Shown here: in pieces, positions 51,857-61,004 of the stretch | How the letters are laid out: every line of letters begins with the position of its first letter | How positions within the stretch are numbered: position 1 is the first letter of the stretch | Source of the DNA: Marinobacter shengliensis | GTDB lineage: Bacteria; Pseudomonadota; Gammaproteobacteria; Pseudomonadales; Oleiphilaceae | Direction of reading: 5' to 3' | Assembly (NCBI RefSeq): GCF_003007715.1 | Contig: NZ_PXNO01000021.1 | Span: 310,001-374,000, forward strand | Length of the DNA stretch: 64,000 nucleotides | The notes under the pieces: model-generated | What the model saw: the letters and a program-made list of their open reading frames with translations, nothing else | Database searches by the model: none | Told to the model about the DNA's origin: nothing | Position numbers and translations under genes: made by a program

Positions 51857-53383
51857 TTACCGGGTGCCGATTTCCAGGGTGAAATCCTGTTTGGACAGGT
51901 AATCCCGCTCGTTCTCCAGGTCTGCCAGGGTCAGTGGCCGGTTATCCAGCCAGCCTTCCGGAAACTCCACCACCAGCTTGTTTTCATGGCCATGGAGGAC
52001 GAATTCGGGAGGCTGCTCCAGATTCCTGGGGTGTTGAATCAATACGGCCAGCCGCAGCAAAACGCACAGGTACCGCAGGCGCGGTTTGTCTTCTGGCTCT
52101 ATGCCCTCGAACACCGTGGCGGAGAATTTCCGTCGATGGCCACGCACCAGGGTGGCCAGATCTTTCTGGAACTGCTGGGTAAAACCGGGCAAGTCGGAAT
52201 AACGCAGCAGATATGCGCCGTGTTTGTGGTACTGGCTGTGGGAGATGGTCAGGCCAATCTCGTGCAGCCGGCAGGCCCAGCGCAGTACATCCTCGTCTGC
52301 TGACGTATGCAGGCCCCATTGGTCGGCCACTTGCTGCCAGGCAGCGATAGCCGTTTGCTCAACGGCAGCGCCGTGAGCCTGGTCCACATGGTAGCGCTCC
52401 TGCAGCGCGGCAATGGTGCGCTCCCGCACATCCTCGTGCTGGATACGGCCTACAATGTCGTACAGCAGCCCCTCCCGGAGAGCGCCATCGGCGAAGGTCA
52501 TCGCTTGAATATCCAGCGATCGGAACGCGGCCAGCAGGATGGCAAACCCAGCCGGGAAGATGCTTTGCCGGTCCTGGCGCACGCCCAGGTCTGCCAGCTT
52601 TTCGACCCTGCCCATGTCTACCAGCCGTTTGCGCAGTTCTTCCATGGCCTCTCGGGTGAGGGTGCCATCGGTGATCTTCAGGTTGGCCAGCACGCTGCAG
52701 ATCGCCTTGATGGATCCGGAGGAGCCGACGGCACTTTGCCAGCCAACCGAGCGGTAGTGCTGGCGGATGTTCAGGAGCTCCTGTTCAGCGTGGGTGATCG
52801 CCTTGTCCATCTGCCGCCGGGTAATCTTGCCGTCCGGGAAATAGCGATTGCGAAACGACACGCAACCCATGTGCAGGCTTTCCAGCTCCTGGGGCTCAAA
52901 TCGCTGGCCGATGATGAATTCGGTGCTGCCGCCGCCAATATCGATGACCAGTCGTTTGCCTTCGTCATCGGCCAGGGTGTGGGAAACGCCAAGGTAGATC
53001 AGACGGGCTTCTTCCCGCCCCGCGATGATCTCTACCGGGTAACCGAGGACCTCTTCCGCCCGGGCAATAAACTCGGGGGCGTTGCGGGCCACCCTCAAGG
53101 CGTTGGTACCGACAATCTGAACGCCCTCGGCAGGCATGCCCTGCAGGCGCTGGGCAAACCGGCTGAGACATTCCAGGGCCCTTTGTTGGGCTTCTTCCGT
53201 CAGCCGGTTATAGGGGTCAAGCCCGGCGCCCAACTGGACCTTCTCGCCCATCTTCTCGACGGTACGAATTTCACCATGGACCAGACGGGCCACGACCATA
53301 TGAAAACTGTTGGAGCCCATATCAATGGCTGCCAGCATATCCGGGGAGGGGGCGGTGTTCTCGGCAGGGGATGCGGCCGTCAC
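51857..53383 (-). CDS. ppx: Exopolyphosphatase (Ppx/GppA family)
   Basis: This 508-residue enzyme removes terminal phosphate from polyphosphate (or pppGpp). The ASKHA-fold motifs AAIDMGSNSFHMVVARL (about 18-34) and VIDIGGGSTEFI near 148 are intact, and a C-terminal HD-like region is present. The start is GTG at 53383; an ATG at 53338 would remove the variable first 15 residues. Its position next to trxA-rho fits the Pseudomonas ppx-trxA-rho order. Confidence 0.93.
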   Translation of the reverse strand: MTAASPAENTAPSPDMLAAIDMGSNSFHMVVARLVHGEIRTVEKMGEKVQLGAGLDPYNRLTEEAQQRALECLSRFAQRLQGMPAEGVQIVGTNALRVARNAPEFIARAEEVLGYPVEIIAGREEARLIYLGVSHTLADDEGKRLVIDIGGGSTEFIIGQRFEPQELESLHMGCVSFRNRYFPDGKITRRQMDKAITHAEQELLNIRQHYRSVGWQSAVGSSGSIKAICSVLANLKITDGTLTREAMEELRKRLVDMGRVEKLADLGVRQDRQSIFPAGFAILLAAFRSLDIQAMTFADGALREGLLYDIVGRIQHEDVRERTIAALQERYHVDQAHGAAVEQTAIAAWQQVADQWGLHTSADEDVLRWACRLHEIGLTISHSQYHKHGAYLLRYSDLPGFTQQFQKDLATLVRGHRRKFSATVFEGIEPEDKPRLRYLCVLLRLAVLIQHPRNLEQPPEFVLHGHENKLVVEFPEGWLDNRPLTLADLENERDYLSKQDFTLEIGTR

Positions 53384-53668
53384 GTGGGTTGGCGTCCTGT
53401 ATGGTGTGAACTTGTCGATACAATGGCCGTACTATAAAAGAAAGCGCGGTGCGCTGTCAGTAACGGTCTGCGGTGAATACGGATGCCGATCGTTGCCGGT
53501 GGAAACAGATCTCGCTTCACATTGAGGCCGGCAATCGCGTAAAGTATTCGTCTAACGAAATCCGGGCAGGCGACATTCCGATGACGGTTTGTACAGCCTG
53601 CTACAGTCAACAGCGACTCCGACGCGGCTGCGTTACAGGCCCCGGAGCGCCTGAATCAGGAAAAGGTA

Positions 53669-53995
53669 ATGAGCGGAAATATCGTTAATGTCACCGACGC
53701 TTCTTTCGAACAGGACGTACTGAAGTCCGACGTCCCGGTACTGGTTGACTACTGGGCTGAGTGGTGCGGCCCGTGCAAGATGATTGCCCCGGTTCTGGAA
53801 GAAATCGCCGACGAATACGACGGCAAGCTCAAGGTCTGCAAACTCAACATCGACGAGAATGAGCAGACCCCGCCCAAGTTCAACATCCGTGGCATCCCGA
53901 CCCTCATGCTGTTCAAGAACGGCAATGTGGACGCCACCAAAGTTGGCGCTTTGTCCAAGTCACAACTCGCCGCCTTCCTCGACAGCAACCTCTGA
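53669..53995 (+). CDS. trxA: Thioredoxin 1
   Basis: This 108-residue thioredoxin reduces protein disulfides. The active site WCGPCK has C33 and C36, and the cis-Pro loop RGIPTLMLF is present. An AGGAAAAGG site precedes the ATG. In relatives rho follows trxA directly; here a moa operon is inserted between them. A terminator closes the gene. Confidence 0.97.
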   Translation: MSGNIVNVTDASFEQDVLKSDVPVLVDYWAEWCGPCKMIAPVLEEIADEYDGKLKVCKLNIDENEQTPPKFNIRGIPTLMLFKNGNVDATKVGALSKSQLAAFLDSNL

Positions 53996-54012
53996 GCCGC
54001 TGTTGAAGAAAG

Positions 54013-54046
54013 CCGCCCCTGAACATGGTTCACGGGCGGTTTTTTT
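54013..54046 (+). terminator. Intrinsic terminator after trxA
   Basis: CCGCCC and GAAC pair with GTTC and GGGCGG (one internal mismatch) around ATG, followed by a T7 run. Confidence 0.9.
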
Positions 54047-54089
54047 ATGCCTCAATCACCCTCACTGGCCGCCAGTCGCAAGGTGAGCT

Positions 54090-54536
54090 TTATTTCCAGG
54101 CCTTGGAGCGGTCCAGGTCCGAGTCTTTTTGCTCAACCCAGTGTTCGGTGTCTCCGGTGATTTCCTTTTTCCAGAACGGGGCTGACGTTTTCAGGGCGTC
54201 CATGATGAATTCGCAGGCTGCAAACGCATCCCCCCGGTGAGCACTGCACACCCCGACAAACACGATCTGATCCGACAGCGCCAGCCGCCCGACCCGATGA
54301 ATCACCCTCGCCTTGCGTACATCCCAGCGCTGGGAGGCGGAGTCAATCAATCCCTGAAGCACCTGTTCCGTCATGCCCGGATAATGCTCCAGGAACAGTC
54401 CAGTCACCCCGGACAGGTCCCCGGAGTCCCGCACCAGCCCGGAAAAGGTCGCCACCGCACCAGTGCCGGAACCGGAGGCGCGCAGCGCCTCGTATTCCGC
54501 GCCGACATCGAAATCTTCCGTCTGGATAGAGATCAT
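54090..54536 (-). CDS. moaE: Molybdopterin synthase catalytic subunit MoaE
   Basis: This 148-residue subunit transfers sulfur from MoaD to precursor Z to make molybdopterin. Conserved motifs are FSGLVRD near residue 31, LEHYPGM near 49, HRVGRLALSD near 80 and the catalytic-lysine region PFWKKE near 119-124. It is the last gene of moaB-moeA-moaD-moaE, one base after the moaD stop, with its ribosome site (GGAGGT) inside the end of moaD. Confidence 0.95.
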   Translation of the reverse strand: MISIQTEDFDVGAEYEALRASGSGTGAVATFSGLVRDSGDLSGVTGLFLEHYPGMTEQVLQGLIDSASQRWDVRKARVIHRVGRLALSDQIVFVGVCSAHRGDAFAACEFIMDALKTSAPFWKKEITGDTEHWVEQKDSDLDRSKAWK

Positions 54537-54537
54537 T

Positions 54538-54798
54538 TCAACCTCCGGTCACCGGTGGAAAGAAGGCCACTTCATCGCCCGGCATGACCGGCGTTGAAGG
54601 TTTGGCCATGGCCTGGTTGACGGCCGCCATGACCGGCTGCTCGCCCTGCAGCTGGGCCCAGGGGCCGCCCCGGGCGGCCAGTTCCGACAACAGGCCCCCA
54701 ACGGTTTGGCCCGGGGTTGTCGGCAACTCAAGGCTCTCGGTATCAAGCTCCTCGCGAAGCCGTGCGAAAAAGCGAACAGTCAGGTTCTGGTCAGTCAT
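54538..54798 (-). CDS. moaD: Molybdopterin synthase sulfur carrier subunit MoaD
   Basis: This 86-residue ubiquitin-like carrier ends in the required Gly-Gly (PPVTGG), where MoeB adds the thiocarboxylate sulfur. The VRFFARLREEL start is typical. It lies 2 bp from the moeA stop and 1 bp from moaE. Confidence 0.95.
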   Translation of the reverse strand: MTDQNLTVRFFARLREELDTESLELPTTPGQTVGGLLSELAARGGPWAQLQGEQPVMAAVNQAMAKPSTPVMPGDEVAFFPPVTGG

Positions 54799-54800
54799 GA

Positions 54801-56015
54801 TCAGCTCATCAGTTCAGGGTATGAGTAATACATCACCGGGTCACCAACATTGATGGTGCTGTTTTCCGGCACCACCGCCAGGCCGGAGCTCCAGCAAGCG
54901 GCACTCAGCACGCCGGAGCTCTGGTTCGGGGCAGCGGACACGGAAGCGGTGGCCCCATTGCCTGTCTTGCGGGCGCGCACAAACTCCCGGCGGATGGATG
55001 GTGAATGGGTGGTGAAGCCTGCAGGCAGGCATTCCCCGATCGGCAGCGCGTCGGGTCGTCCCTGGCGTTTGCGAATGTAGGGCATCACGATGACCATAAA
55101 GGAAATCAACACAGAGGCCGGGTTGCCGGGCAGCCCAAGCACCGGCGTGTCGTCAATGCTGCCGAACGCCAGTGGTTTGCCAGGCTTGATGGCCATCCGC
55201 CACAAAGACAGCCGGCCGGACTCCTCGAGCACCGCGCGCACGTGGTCTTCTTCGCCCACCGAGACGCCGCCACTGGTGATGATCAGGTCGGCTTTTCTTG
55301 CCGCCTCTTGCAGCGCTTGTCGGGTGCCGTCGCGAGTATCCCGAACGGTCTCGCAGAGGATAGCCTCACATCCCGCCTGTGCCAGCATCCCGAGCAGGGT
55401 GTAGCGATTACTGTTGTAAATCTGGCCGGGGGCAAGCGGCTCGCCGGGTTGCACCAGTTCATCACCGGTGCTCAGGATGGCCACCCGCAACCGGTCCAGT
55501 ACTGGCACCTGTGCGATGCCCATTGATGCCAGTAAGCCCATTTCCTGGGGGCGAATAAGGGTGCCCCGGGGCAATGCCAGTTCCCCCTGGGTCAGGTCCT
55601 GACCGCGACGACGAATGTTCTGCCCGGCGCTGACTTCGGCCACGATGAGGATGTTGTCATCGGTACGTTCCACCCGCTCCTGCATCACCACCGCAGTCGC
55701 GCCCTCCGGAATCTCTGAACCGGTGAAGATTCGCACCGCGGTACCGGGCTCCAGTGGTTTGGGGGCTGTGCCCGCCGGCACCCGGTCAGAGACCACCAGC
55801 GCCCGCCCGGGGGCGACATCTGAGTGGTGCACCGCATAGCCATCTACGGCACTGTTGTCGGCAGGGGGGACATCCGCCGGCACATACTGGTTTTCCGCCA
55901 GAATCCGCCCCAGGCATTCACTGAGTGGCACCGCCTGGGATTGCGTCACCGCGGTGGCGCGGCCCAATATGTAGTTGAGCGCGTCGTCAACAGAGATCAG
56001 GTCAGAGCCTGCCAT
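54801..56015 (-). CDS. moeA: Molybdopterin molybdotransferase MoeA (copy 2)
   Basis: This 404-residue MoeA has NSAVDGYAV (53-61), RIFTGSEIPEG near 94, STGDEL near 190, TSGGVSVGEEDHV near 250 and GLPGNPASV near 298. It is only moderately similar to the copy at 9560-10837. In its moaB-moaD-moaE setting this is probably the general cofactor enzyme, while the other copy belongs to the FDH island. That division is inference. Confidence 0.95.
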   Translation of the reverse strand: MAGSDLISVDDALNYILGRATAVTQSQAVPLSECLGRILAENQYVPADVPPADNSAVDGYAVHHSDVAPGRALVVSDRVPAGTAPKPLEPGTAVRIFTGSEIPEGATAVVMQERVERTDDNILIVAEVSAGQNIRRRGQDLTQGELALPRGTLIRPQEMGLLASMGIAQVPVLDRLRVAILSTGDELVQPGEPLAPGQIYNSNRYTLLGMLAQAGCEAILCETVRDTRDGTRQALQEAARKADLIITSGGVSVGEEDHVRAVLEESGRLSLWRMAIKPGKPLAFGSIDDTPVLGLPGNPASVLISFMVIVMPYIRKRQGRPDALPIGECLPAGFTTHSPSIRREFVRARKTGNGATASVSAAPNQSSGVLSAACWSSGLAVVPENSTINVGDPVMYYSYPELMS

Positions 56016-56027
56016 GGTACCTCCCGG

Positions 56028-56600
56028 TTATTTTTCTGCGCGGTTGCCAATCACTTCCTGGAGCCGACCGAAGGCGCGCTCTGGCTTGCGCATGACCAGT
56101 CCGGAATAGTTGCAGGGGCCGTGCCGGCTGTCCAGCTGGTCTTTCAGAATGCCTTCCCAGCCAGTCCTGCAGGCACCAGTTGAGCCCGGCAGGCAGAAAA
56201 TAACGGTGTTGTTGGCCATGCCACCGAATGATCGTGACTGAATCGTGGAAGAGCGGATCTCCAGTGCCGATAACCGGCGAAATTCCTCGCCAAAACCCTC
56301 AATGACCTTGTCCAGCAGAGGCTTGACCGCTTCCGGTGTGCTGTCTCGTTCGTGAAAGCCGGTGCCGCCGGTGATAATGACAGCCTGAACGTCCTGGTCC
56401 GCAACCCATTGTGAAATAATAGCGCGTATCAGGTAAACGTCGTCCGGAAGAATTCGGCGAGACACCAGACGATGTCCGGCCCCGACAACGCTGTCTTCGA
56501 GGAACTGCCCGGAAGTGTCCTGTTCGAAACCCCGTGTGTCAGATACGGTCAAAATGGCAATATTCAGAGGTTTGAGTTCATTCGTAAGCTCAGTGCTCAT
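56028..56600 (-). CDS. moaB: Molybdopterin adenylyltransferase-type protein MoaB
   Basis: This 190-residue protein of the MoaB/MogA family activates molybdopterin by adenylylation, preparing it for MoeA. The motifs ILTVSDTRG near residue 14, TGGTGFHERDSTPEAV near 78-93 and GGMANNTVIFCLPGS near 125-139 are clear. The ATG at 56600 starts the conserved domain; an open in-frame extension to 56813 shows no similarity and is rejected. First gene of the moaB-moeA-moaD-moaE operon. Confidence 0.94.
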   Translation of the reverse strand: MSTELTNELKPLNIAILTVSDTRGFEQDTSGQFLEDSVVGAGHRLVSRRILPDDVYLIRAIISQWVADQDVQAVIITGGTGFHERDSTPEAVKPLLDKVIEGFGEEFRRLSALEIRSSTIQSRSFGGMANNTVIFCLPGSTGACRTGWEGILKDQLDSRHGPCNYSGLVMRKPERAFGRLQEVIGNRAEK

Positions 56601-56964
56601 GGCTTGGCTCCGCTCTACTGCATTCGAGATGCGTTCATCAATAGTAGTGTCAGTATCCGTGTACGGGCCGCAGATGGGAAGGGAGTAACCCATCAGAGGG
56701 AGGCGTGCCGGTGGCGGAAGATCATGAAACTGACTTAATTTTGGGCAGAGGTCTTGACAGACGCCTTCAAGGTGGTCGATTATGCGGCTTGCCCGGCGAA
56801 CGGTTGTTCCCACTCTCTGGCTTCAGCAAACAAATCCGGCTTCCATCTGCACCGGTTGCTCCATCTAGCCAGCACCATGTTTCAGCTTTTTTGATCAATG
56901 CGTTCAGGGGCACCCCTGTCATTCCAACAGTCGTTTACTTCCATTCCTGACAATCCTACAAATT
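56601..56964. other. 364-bp divergent region between moaB and rho
   Basis: It holds the rho promoter and long leader on the plus strand and the moaB leader on the minus strand. No gene was supported. The minus-strand leader contains GCCACC and CGCCTCCC elements that recall the E. coli moaA Moco-riboswitch region, but a full fold could not be confirmed. Confidence 0.5.
56754..56783 (+). promoter_or_regulatory. Putative sigma70 promoter of rho
   Basis: TTGACA (56754-56759) is followed after 18 bp by GATTAT (56778-56783). This gives a leader of about 175 nt before rho, consistent with the long autoregulated rho leaders known in enterobacteria. Confidence 0.55.
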
Positions 56965-58227
56965 ATGAATCTTACTGAACTCAAGCAGAAATCTGTGCCC
57001 GAATTGCTCGATATCGCGCAAGAAATGGGCCTGGACAACCTGGCTCGCTCGCGCAAACAGGATGTTATCTTCACCATCCTGAAGAAACACGCCAAGAGCG
57101 GCGAAGACATCTACGGCGACGGCGTACTGGAAATTCTGCAGGACGGTTTCGGCTTCCTTCGCTCCGGCGACGCCTCCTACCTGGCCGGCCCGGACGATAT
57201 CTATGTCTCCCCCAGCCAGATTCGCCGTTTTAATCTGCGTACCGGCGATACCGTCTCCGGTAAAATCCGTCCTCCCAAGGATGGTGAGCGTTACTTCGCC
57301 CTGCTGAAAGTTAACGAGATTAACTTCGACAAGCCGGACAACGCCCGCAACAAGATTCTGTTTGAAAACCTGACCCCGTTGTTCCCCCAGGAGCGATTGA
57401 CCCTGGAAGTGGGCAACGGCAGTACCGAAGACCTTTCGTCTCGGGTACTCGACCTGGTAGCCCCGATCGGTAAAGGCCAGCGTGGCCTGATTGTGTCCCC
57501 GCCCAAGGCCGGTAAAACGCTGCTGATGCAGGGCATTGCCCAGTCCATCGCCCGCAACAACCCGGAATGTCACCTGATGGTGCTGCTGATTGACGAGCGC
57601 CCGGAAGAAGTGACTGAAATGCAGCGCACCGTGCGCGGCGAGGTTGTAGCCTCCACCTTCGATGAGCCGCCGGCCCGTCACGTGCAGGTAGCGGAAATGG
57701 TGATCGAAAAGGCCAAGCGCCTGGTCGAGCACAAGAAAGATGTCATCATCCTGCTGGACTCCATCACCCGCCTGGCCCGCGCCTACAATACGGTGATTCC
57801 GTCTTCCGGCAAGGTGCTCACCGGTGGTGTTGACGCCCATGCCCTGGAAAAGCCCAAACGCTTCTTCGGTGCGGCCCGGAATGTGGAAGAGGGCGGCAGC
57901 CTGACCATCCTGGCGACCGCGCTGGTGGATACCGGTTCCAAGATGGACGAGGTTATCTACGAGGAGTTCAAGGGCACCGGTAACATGGAAGTGCACCTGG
58001 ACCGCAAGATTGCCGAGAAACGTGTCTACCCGGCCATCAACATCCGTCGTTCCGGCACCCGCCGTGAAGACCTGCTGATGAGCGAGGCAGACATCCAGCG
58101 CGTGTGGATTCTGCGCAAGCTGCTGCACTCCATGGACGACGACACCGGTGCACTGGAATTCCTGCTAGACAAGCTGCGTGACACCAAGACCAACGACGAG
58201 TTCTTCCAGTCCATGAAACGTCGTTGA
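56965..58227 (+). CDS. rho: Transcription termination factor Rho
   Basis: This 420-residue hexameric RNA helicase ends transcription at untranslated RNA. N-terminal RNA-binding domain ([17 protein letters not shown] start; GFGFLRS near 55-61), Walker A PPKAGKT near 179-185, Walker [10 protein letters not shown] near 264 and the Q/R-loop region [10 protein letters not shown] are intact. It has no long insertion, as in E. coli Rho. A conserved-core hairpin lies 52 bp downstream. Confidence 0.97.
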   Translation: MNLTELKQKSVPELLDIAQEMGLDNLARSRKQDVIFTILKKHAKSGEDIYGDGVLEILQDGFGFLRSGDASYLAGPDDIYVSPSQIRRFNLRTGDTVSGKIRPPKDGERYFALLKVNEINFDKPDNARNKILFENLTPLFPQERLTLEVGNGSTEDLSSRVLDLVAPIGKGQRGLIVSPPKAGKTLLMQGIAQSIARNNPECHLMVLLIDERPEEVTEMQRTVRGEVVASTFDEPPARHVQVAEMVIEKAKRLVEHKKDVIILLDSITRLARAYNTVIPSSGKVLTGGVDAHALEKPKRFFGAARNVEEGGSLTILATALVDTGSKMDEVIYEEFKGTGNMEVHLDRKIAEKRVYPAINIRRSGTRREDLLMSEADIQRVWILRKLLHSMDDDTGALEFLLDKLRDTKTNDEFFQSMKRR

Positions 58228-58278
58228 TGTTGATGTCTATGCGCGGCTGACCCAGGGGCGCCCCCCCCAAAGTCCAAA

Positions 58279-58357
58279 GAACAAGGCCGGAAGAGGGTGT
58301 CAAAACCATCAGGAAAACCACCGTTTTCCGTTTTGACACCCTTTTCCGGCCTTGTTC
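58279..58357. repeat. Long intergenic hairpin with conserved core (copy 2)
   Basis: A 28-bp inverted repeat (58279-58306 against 58330-58357, one G-U pair) encloses a 23-nt loop. The core AAAAC-CATCAGGAAAACCACC followed by GTTTTCC-GTTTT matches the core at 20445-20476, whereas the outer stem is different. Within the loop GGAAAAC/GTTTTCC can form a second 7-bp stem. It lies between rho and ubiD and has no T-run. Confidence 0.85.
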
Positions 58358-58449
58358 AAACTCCGAACAAAAAAATCAAAAGGCGAAATACAGGGCAGTC
58401 CGGTTAAGCCCGAACTCCGTAGTACCGTAGACCAGAAACGGAGCACACC

Positions 58450-59937
58450 ATGAAATACAACGACCTGAGAGACTTCATCAGCCAGCTGGAAAAACTGGGC
58501 GAGCTGAAACGCATCAGCGTAGAAGTCGACCCCCACCTGGAAATGACCGAAATCTGCGACCGCACACTGCGGGCCGGTGGGCCGGCGTTGTTGTTTGAAA
58601 ACCCGAAAGGCTACGACATGCCCGTGTTGGCCAACCTGTTTGGCACTCCCAAACGGGTGGCGCTGGGGATGGGGCAGGAAGACGTGGCGGCATTGCGGGA
58701 GGTTGGCAAACTGCTGGCGTTCCTGAAAGAGCCGGATCCCCCCAAGGGCTTCAGGGATGCCATCGAAAAACTGCCGATCTTCAAACAGGTGATGCGCATG
58801 AGCCCGAAAGTGCTCCGCTCGGCGCCCTGCCAGGACGTAGTGATCGACAAGGACCAGGTCGACCTGTACCAGATTCCGGTACAGCACTGCTGGCCCGGTG
58901 ACGCCGGCCCGTTGGTAACCTGGCCGCTGGTAATCACCCGTGGGCCCAATAAAGAGCGCCAGAACCTGGGAATCTATCGGCAGCAGGTGATTGGTCGCAA
59001 CCGGTTAATCATGCGCTGGCTCAGCCATCGGGGTGGGGCGTTGGACTACCAGGAATTCCGCCGGGCCAACCCGGACAAACCCTATCCGGTGGCGGTGGCC
59101 CTGGGCGCGGACCCGGCGACCATTCTCGGCGCTGTTACCCCGGTGCCGGATTCGTTGTCCGAGTACGCCTTCGCCGGGTTGTTACGGGGTGCCCGTACCG
59201 AGCTGGTAAAGGCTGGCCTGAGTGACTTGCAGGTGCCGGCCAGCGCCGAGATCGTGCTGGAAGGGTTTATCTACCCGGACGACATGGCTCCGGAGGGCCC
59301 CTTCGGCGACCATACCGGTTATTACAACGAGGTGGACCATTTCCCGGTGTTCACCGTGGAGCGAATCACGCACCGCCGAGACCCGATTTACCACAGCACC
59401 TACACCGGTCGCCCGCCCGATGAGCCGGCGGTGCTCGGGGTGGCGTTGAACGAAGTGTTTATTCCGATCCTGCAGAAGCAGTTTCCGGAGATTGTGGATT
59501 TCTACCTGCCGCCGGAAGGCTGCTCCTATCGGCTGGCCATCGTTACCATGAAAAAACAGTACCCGGGCCATGCCAAACGGGTGATGATGGGCGTATGGTC
59601 GTTCCTGCGGCAGTTTATGTACACCAAGTTCGTGATTGTCACCGATGACGATGTGAATGCCCGTAGCTGGGAAGATGTGATCTGGGCCATGACCACCCGG
59701 ATGGACCCGGTTCGGGACACCACGATGGTGGAGAATACACCGATCGACTATCTCGACTTCGCCTCGCCGGTGTCCGGCCTGGGTTCAAAAATGGGCCTGG
59801 ACGCCACCAACAAATGGCCCGGTGAAACCGATCGGGAGTGGGGCACCGCGATCACCATGACCGATGAGGTCAAGCGGCGGGTGGACGACCTGTGGGACAG
59901 CCTCGGCATTGAAATTCCCGCCGCTCGCCCCGATTGA
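58450..59937 (+). CDS. ubiD: 4-hydroxy-3-polyprenylbenzoate decarboxylase UbiD
   Basis: This 495-residue prenyl-FMN-dependent decarboxylase acts in ubiquinone synthesis. Its length matches E. coli UbiD (497). The prFMN/metal and catalytic region [18 protein letters not shown] (about 283-300) and the N-terminal [14 protein letters not shown] are conserved. It depends on UbiX for its cofactor (gene not in the window). It is followed 13 bp later by a flavin reductase-like gene, as ubiD-fre in E. coli. Confidence 0.96.
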   Translation: MKYNDLRDFISQLEKLGELKRISVEVDPHLEMTEICDRTLRAGGPALLFENPKGYDMPVLANLFGTPKRVALGMGQEDVAALREVGKLLAFLKEPDPPKGFRDAIEKLPIFKQVMRMSPKVLRSAPCQDVVIDKDQVDLYQIPVQHCWPGDAGPLVTWPLVITRGPNKERQNLGIYRQQVIGRNRLIMRWLSHRGGALDYQEFRRANPDKPYPVAVALGADPATILGAVTPVPDSLSEYAFAGLLRGARTELVKAGLSDLQVPASAEIVLEGFIYPDDMAPEGPFGDHTGYYNEVDHFPVFTVERITHRRDPIYHSTYTGRPPDEPAVLGVALNEVFIPILQKQFPEIVDFYLPPEGCSYRLAIVTMKKQYPGHAKRVMMGVWSFLRQFMYTKFVIVTDDDVNARSWEDVIWAMTTRMDPVRDTTMVENTPIDYLDFASPVSGLGSKMGLDATNKWPGETDREWGTAITMTDEVKRRVDDLWDSLGIEIPAARPD

Positions 59938-59950
59938 CAGGAGCAGCCGG

Positions 59951-60943
59951 ATGCATCGGATTCGGCTTCAGCCATCCGGCCTGAGTTTTCAGGTGGCAGG
60001 CGATACGGACTTGCTGCTGGCCGCTGCTGAATCCGGTATTCAGGTGCCGGCCGCCTGCCGAAATGGCGTATGTGAAATCTGTGAGGCCCGGCTGGTGTCC
60101 GGTCAGGCCCTGAATACCCGTAATCAGAAACTCATCACGGTTGGTGAGCGTTTAATGATGTGTCGAACTCTGGCGCTGACTGACCTGAAACTGGAGATAC
60201 CCGCCGTTATGGCATCAGGAAATCATCAACCCCGGCAATACCCGGCGAAAGTGGTGGATGTGCGCTCCATCAGTCACGATGTGTATCGGGTTGAATTGCA
60301 GTTGCCGAAGCGCCGCGAGGTGTCTTTTCACGCCGGCCAGTACCTGTCGGTGAATCTTCCAGGTGCCGAGCCCTGCTATTTTTCGATTGCCAGCAGTCCA
60401 TCTGCCGGCAATATCGAGTTGCACATCCAGGCCTCGCCAGACTGGGTGTCTGCCCAGAAGGTGATTGATGCCCTGACCTCCGGGCAGGATGTTACCGTGG
60501 AGTTGCCTCACGGCAAGGCGTGCCTGGCTGCCGCGCCGGACAAACCGGTGCTGATGGTGGCGGCAGGCACCGGTTTTGCCCAGATGAAAAGCCTGTGCGA
60601 ATTCCTGCAGGAAACCCGTTTCCAGCACCCGGTCAAATTGTACTGGGGGGTGCGCAAGCACGAGGATATGTACCTGCGGTCGCTGGCCCAGCAATGGCAT
60701 GACGACTGGTCACCGTTCAGCTTCTTCCCGGTAGTGGGTGACGACGAGGACAACGACTGGGGTGGCCATCACGATCAGTTGGTGGGTGCCGTGCTGGCAT
60801 CCGGGGCAGACTGGCAAAATGTGGAAGTGCATGCCAGTGGCTCGCCAGCAATGGTCTACACCCTGATGGATGCGCTGATGGCTGAAGGGTTACCAAAGCA
60901 GGCGTTCTTTTCGGATGTGTTGGAATACGCTCCGCGGGATTGA
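59951..60943 (+). CDS. [2Fe-2S]-ferredoxin/FAD-NAD(P)H reductase, next to ubiD
   Basis: This 330-residue reductase has an N-terminal plant-type ferredoxin domain (C36, C41, C44, C71: CRNGVCEIC...C), an FAD domain near 100-195 (YFSIASSP) and an NAD(P)H domain near 205-325 (VAAGTGFAQMKSL). It resembles the CDP-6-deoxy-glucoseen reductase/Fre-like proteins annotated beside ubiD in Pseudomonas. It may supply reduced flavin for UbiX or another reductive step; this is inference. An AGGAGC site precedes the ATG at 59951. Confidence 0.88.
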   Translation: MHRIRLQPSGLSFQVAGDTDLLLAAAESGIQVPAACRNGVCEICEARLVSGQALNTRNQKLITVGERLMMCRTLALTDLKLEIPAVMASGNHQPRQYPAKVVDVRSISHDVYRVELQLPKRREVSFHAGQYLSVNLPGAEPCYFSIASSPSAGNIELHIQASPDWVSAQKVIDALTSGQDVTVELPHGKACLAAAPDKPVLMVAAGTGFAQMKSLCEFLQETRFQHPVKLYWGVRKHEDMYLRSLAQQWHDDWSPFSFFPVVGDDEDNDWGGHHDQLVGAVLASGADWQNVEVHASGSPAMVYTLMDALMAEGLPKQAFFSDVLEYAPRD

Positions 60944-60956
60944 ACACCGCCATGGT

Positions 60957-60999
60957 GAACCAAAAAGGCCGGATGGTAATCATCCGGCCTTTTTGGTTC
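60957..60999. terminator. Bidirectional intrinsic terminator
   Basis: A perfect 19-bp inverted repeat (GAACCAAAAAGGCCGGATG and its complement) with a 5-nt loop contains A5/T5 tracts inside the stem, between the convergent reductase and hemY genes. Confidence 0.9.
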
Positions 61000-61004
61000 C
61001 AGTG

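Noticed and set aside
52307..53437. 376-codon open frame on the plus strand
   Set aside because: Antisense to ppx, without ribosome site or family similarity.
56601..56813. N-terminal extension of MoaB by 71 residues
   Set aside because: The extra residues show no similarity and run through the leader; the family start is at 56600.
56956..58128. 390-codon open frame on the minus strand
   Set aside because: Antisense to rho, which is unambiguous.
58256..58269. GGGGCGCCCC with a C8 run after rho as a separate element
   Set aside because: Simple short palindrome and homopolymer; no partner elsewhere and no clear function.
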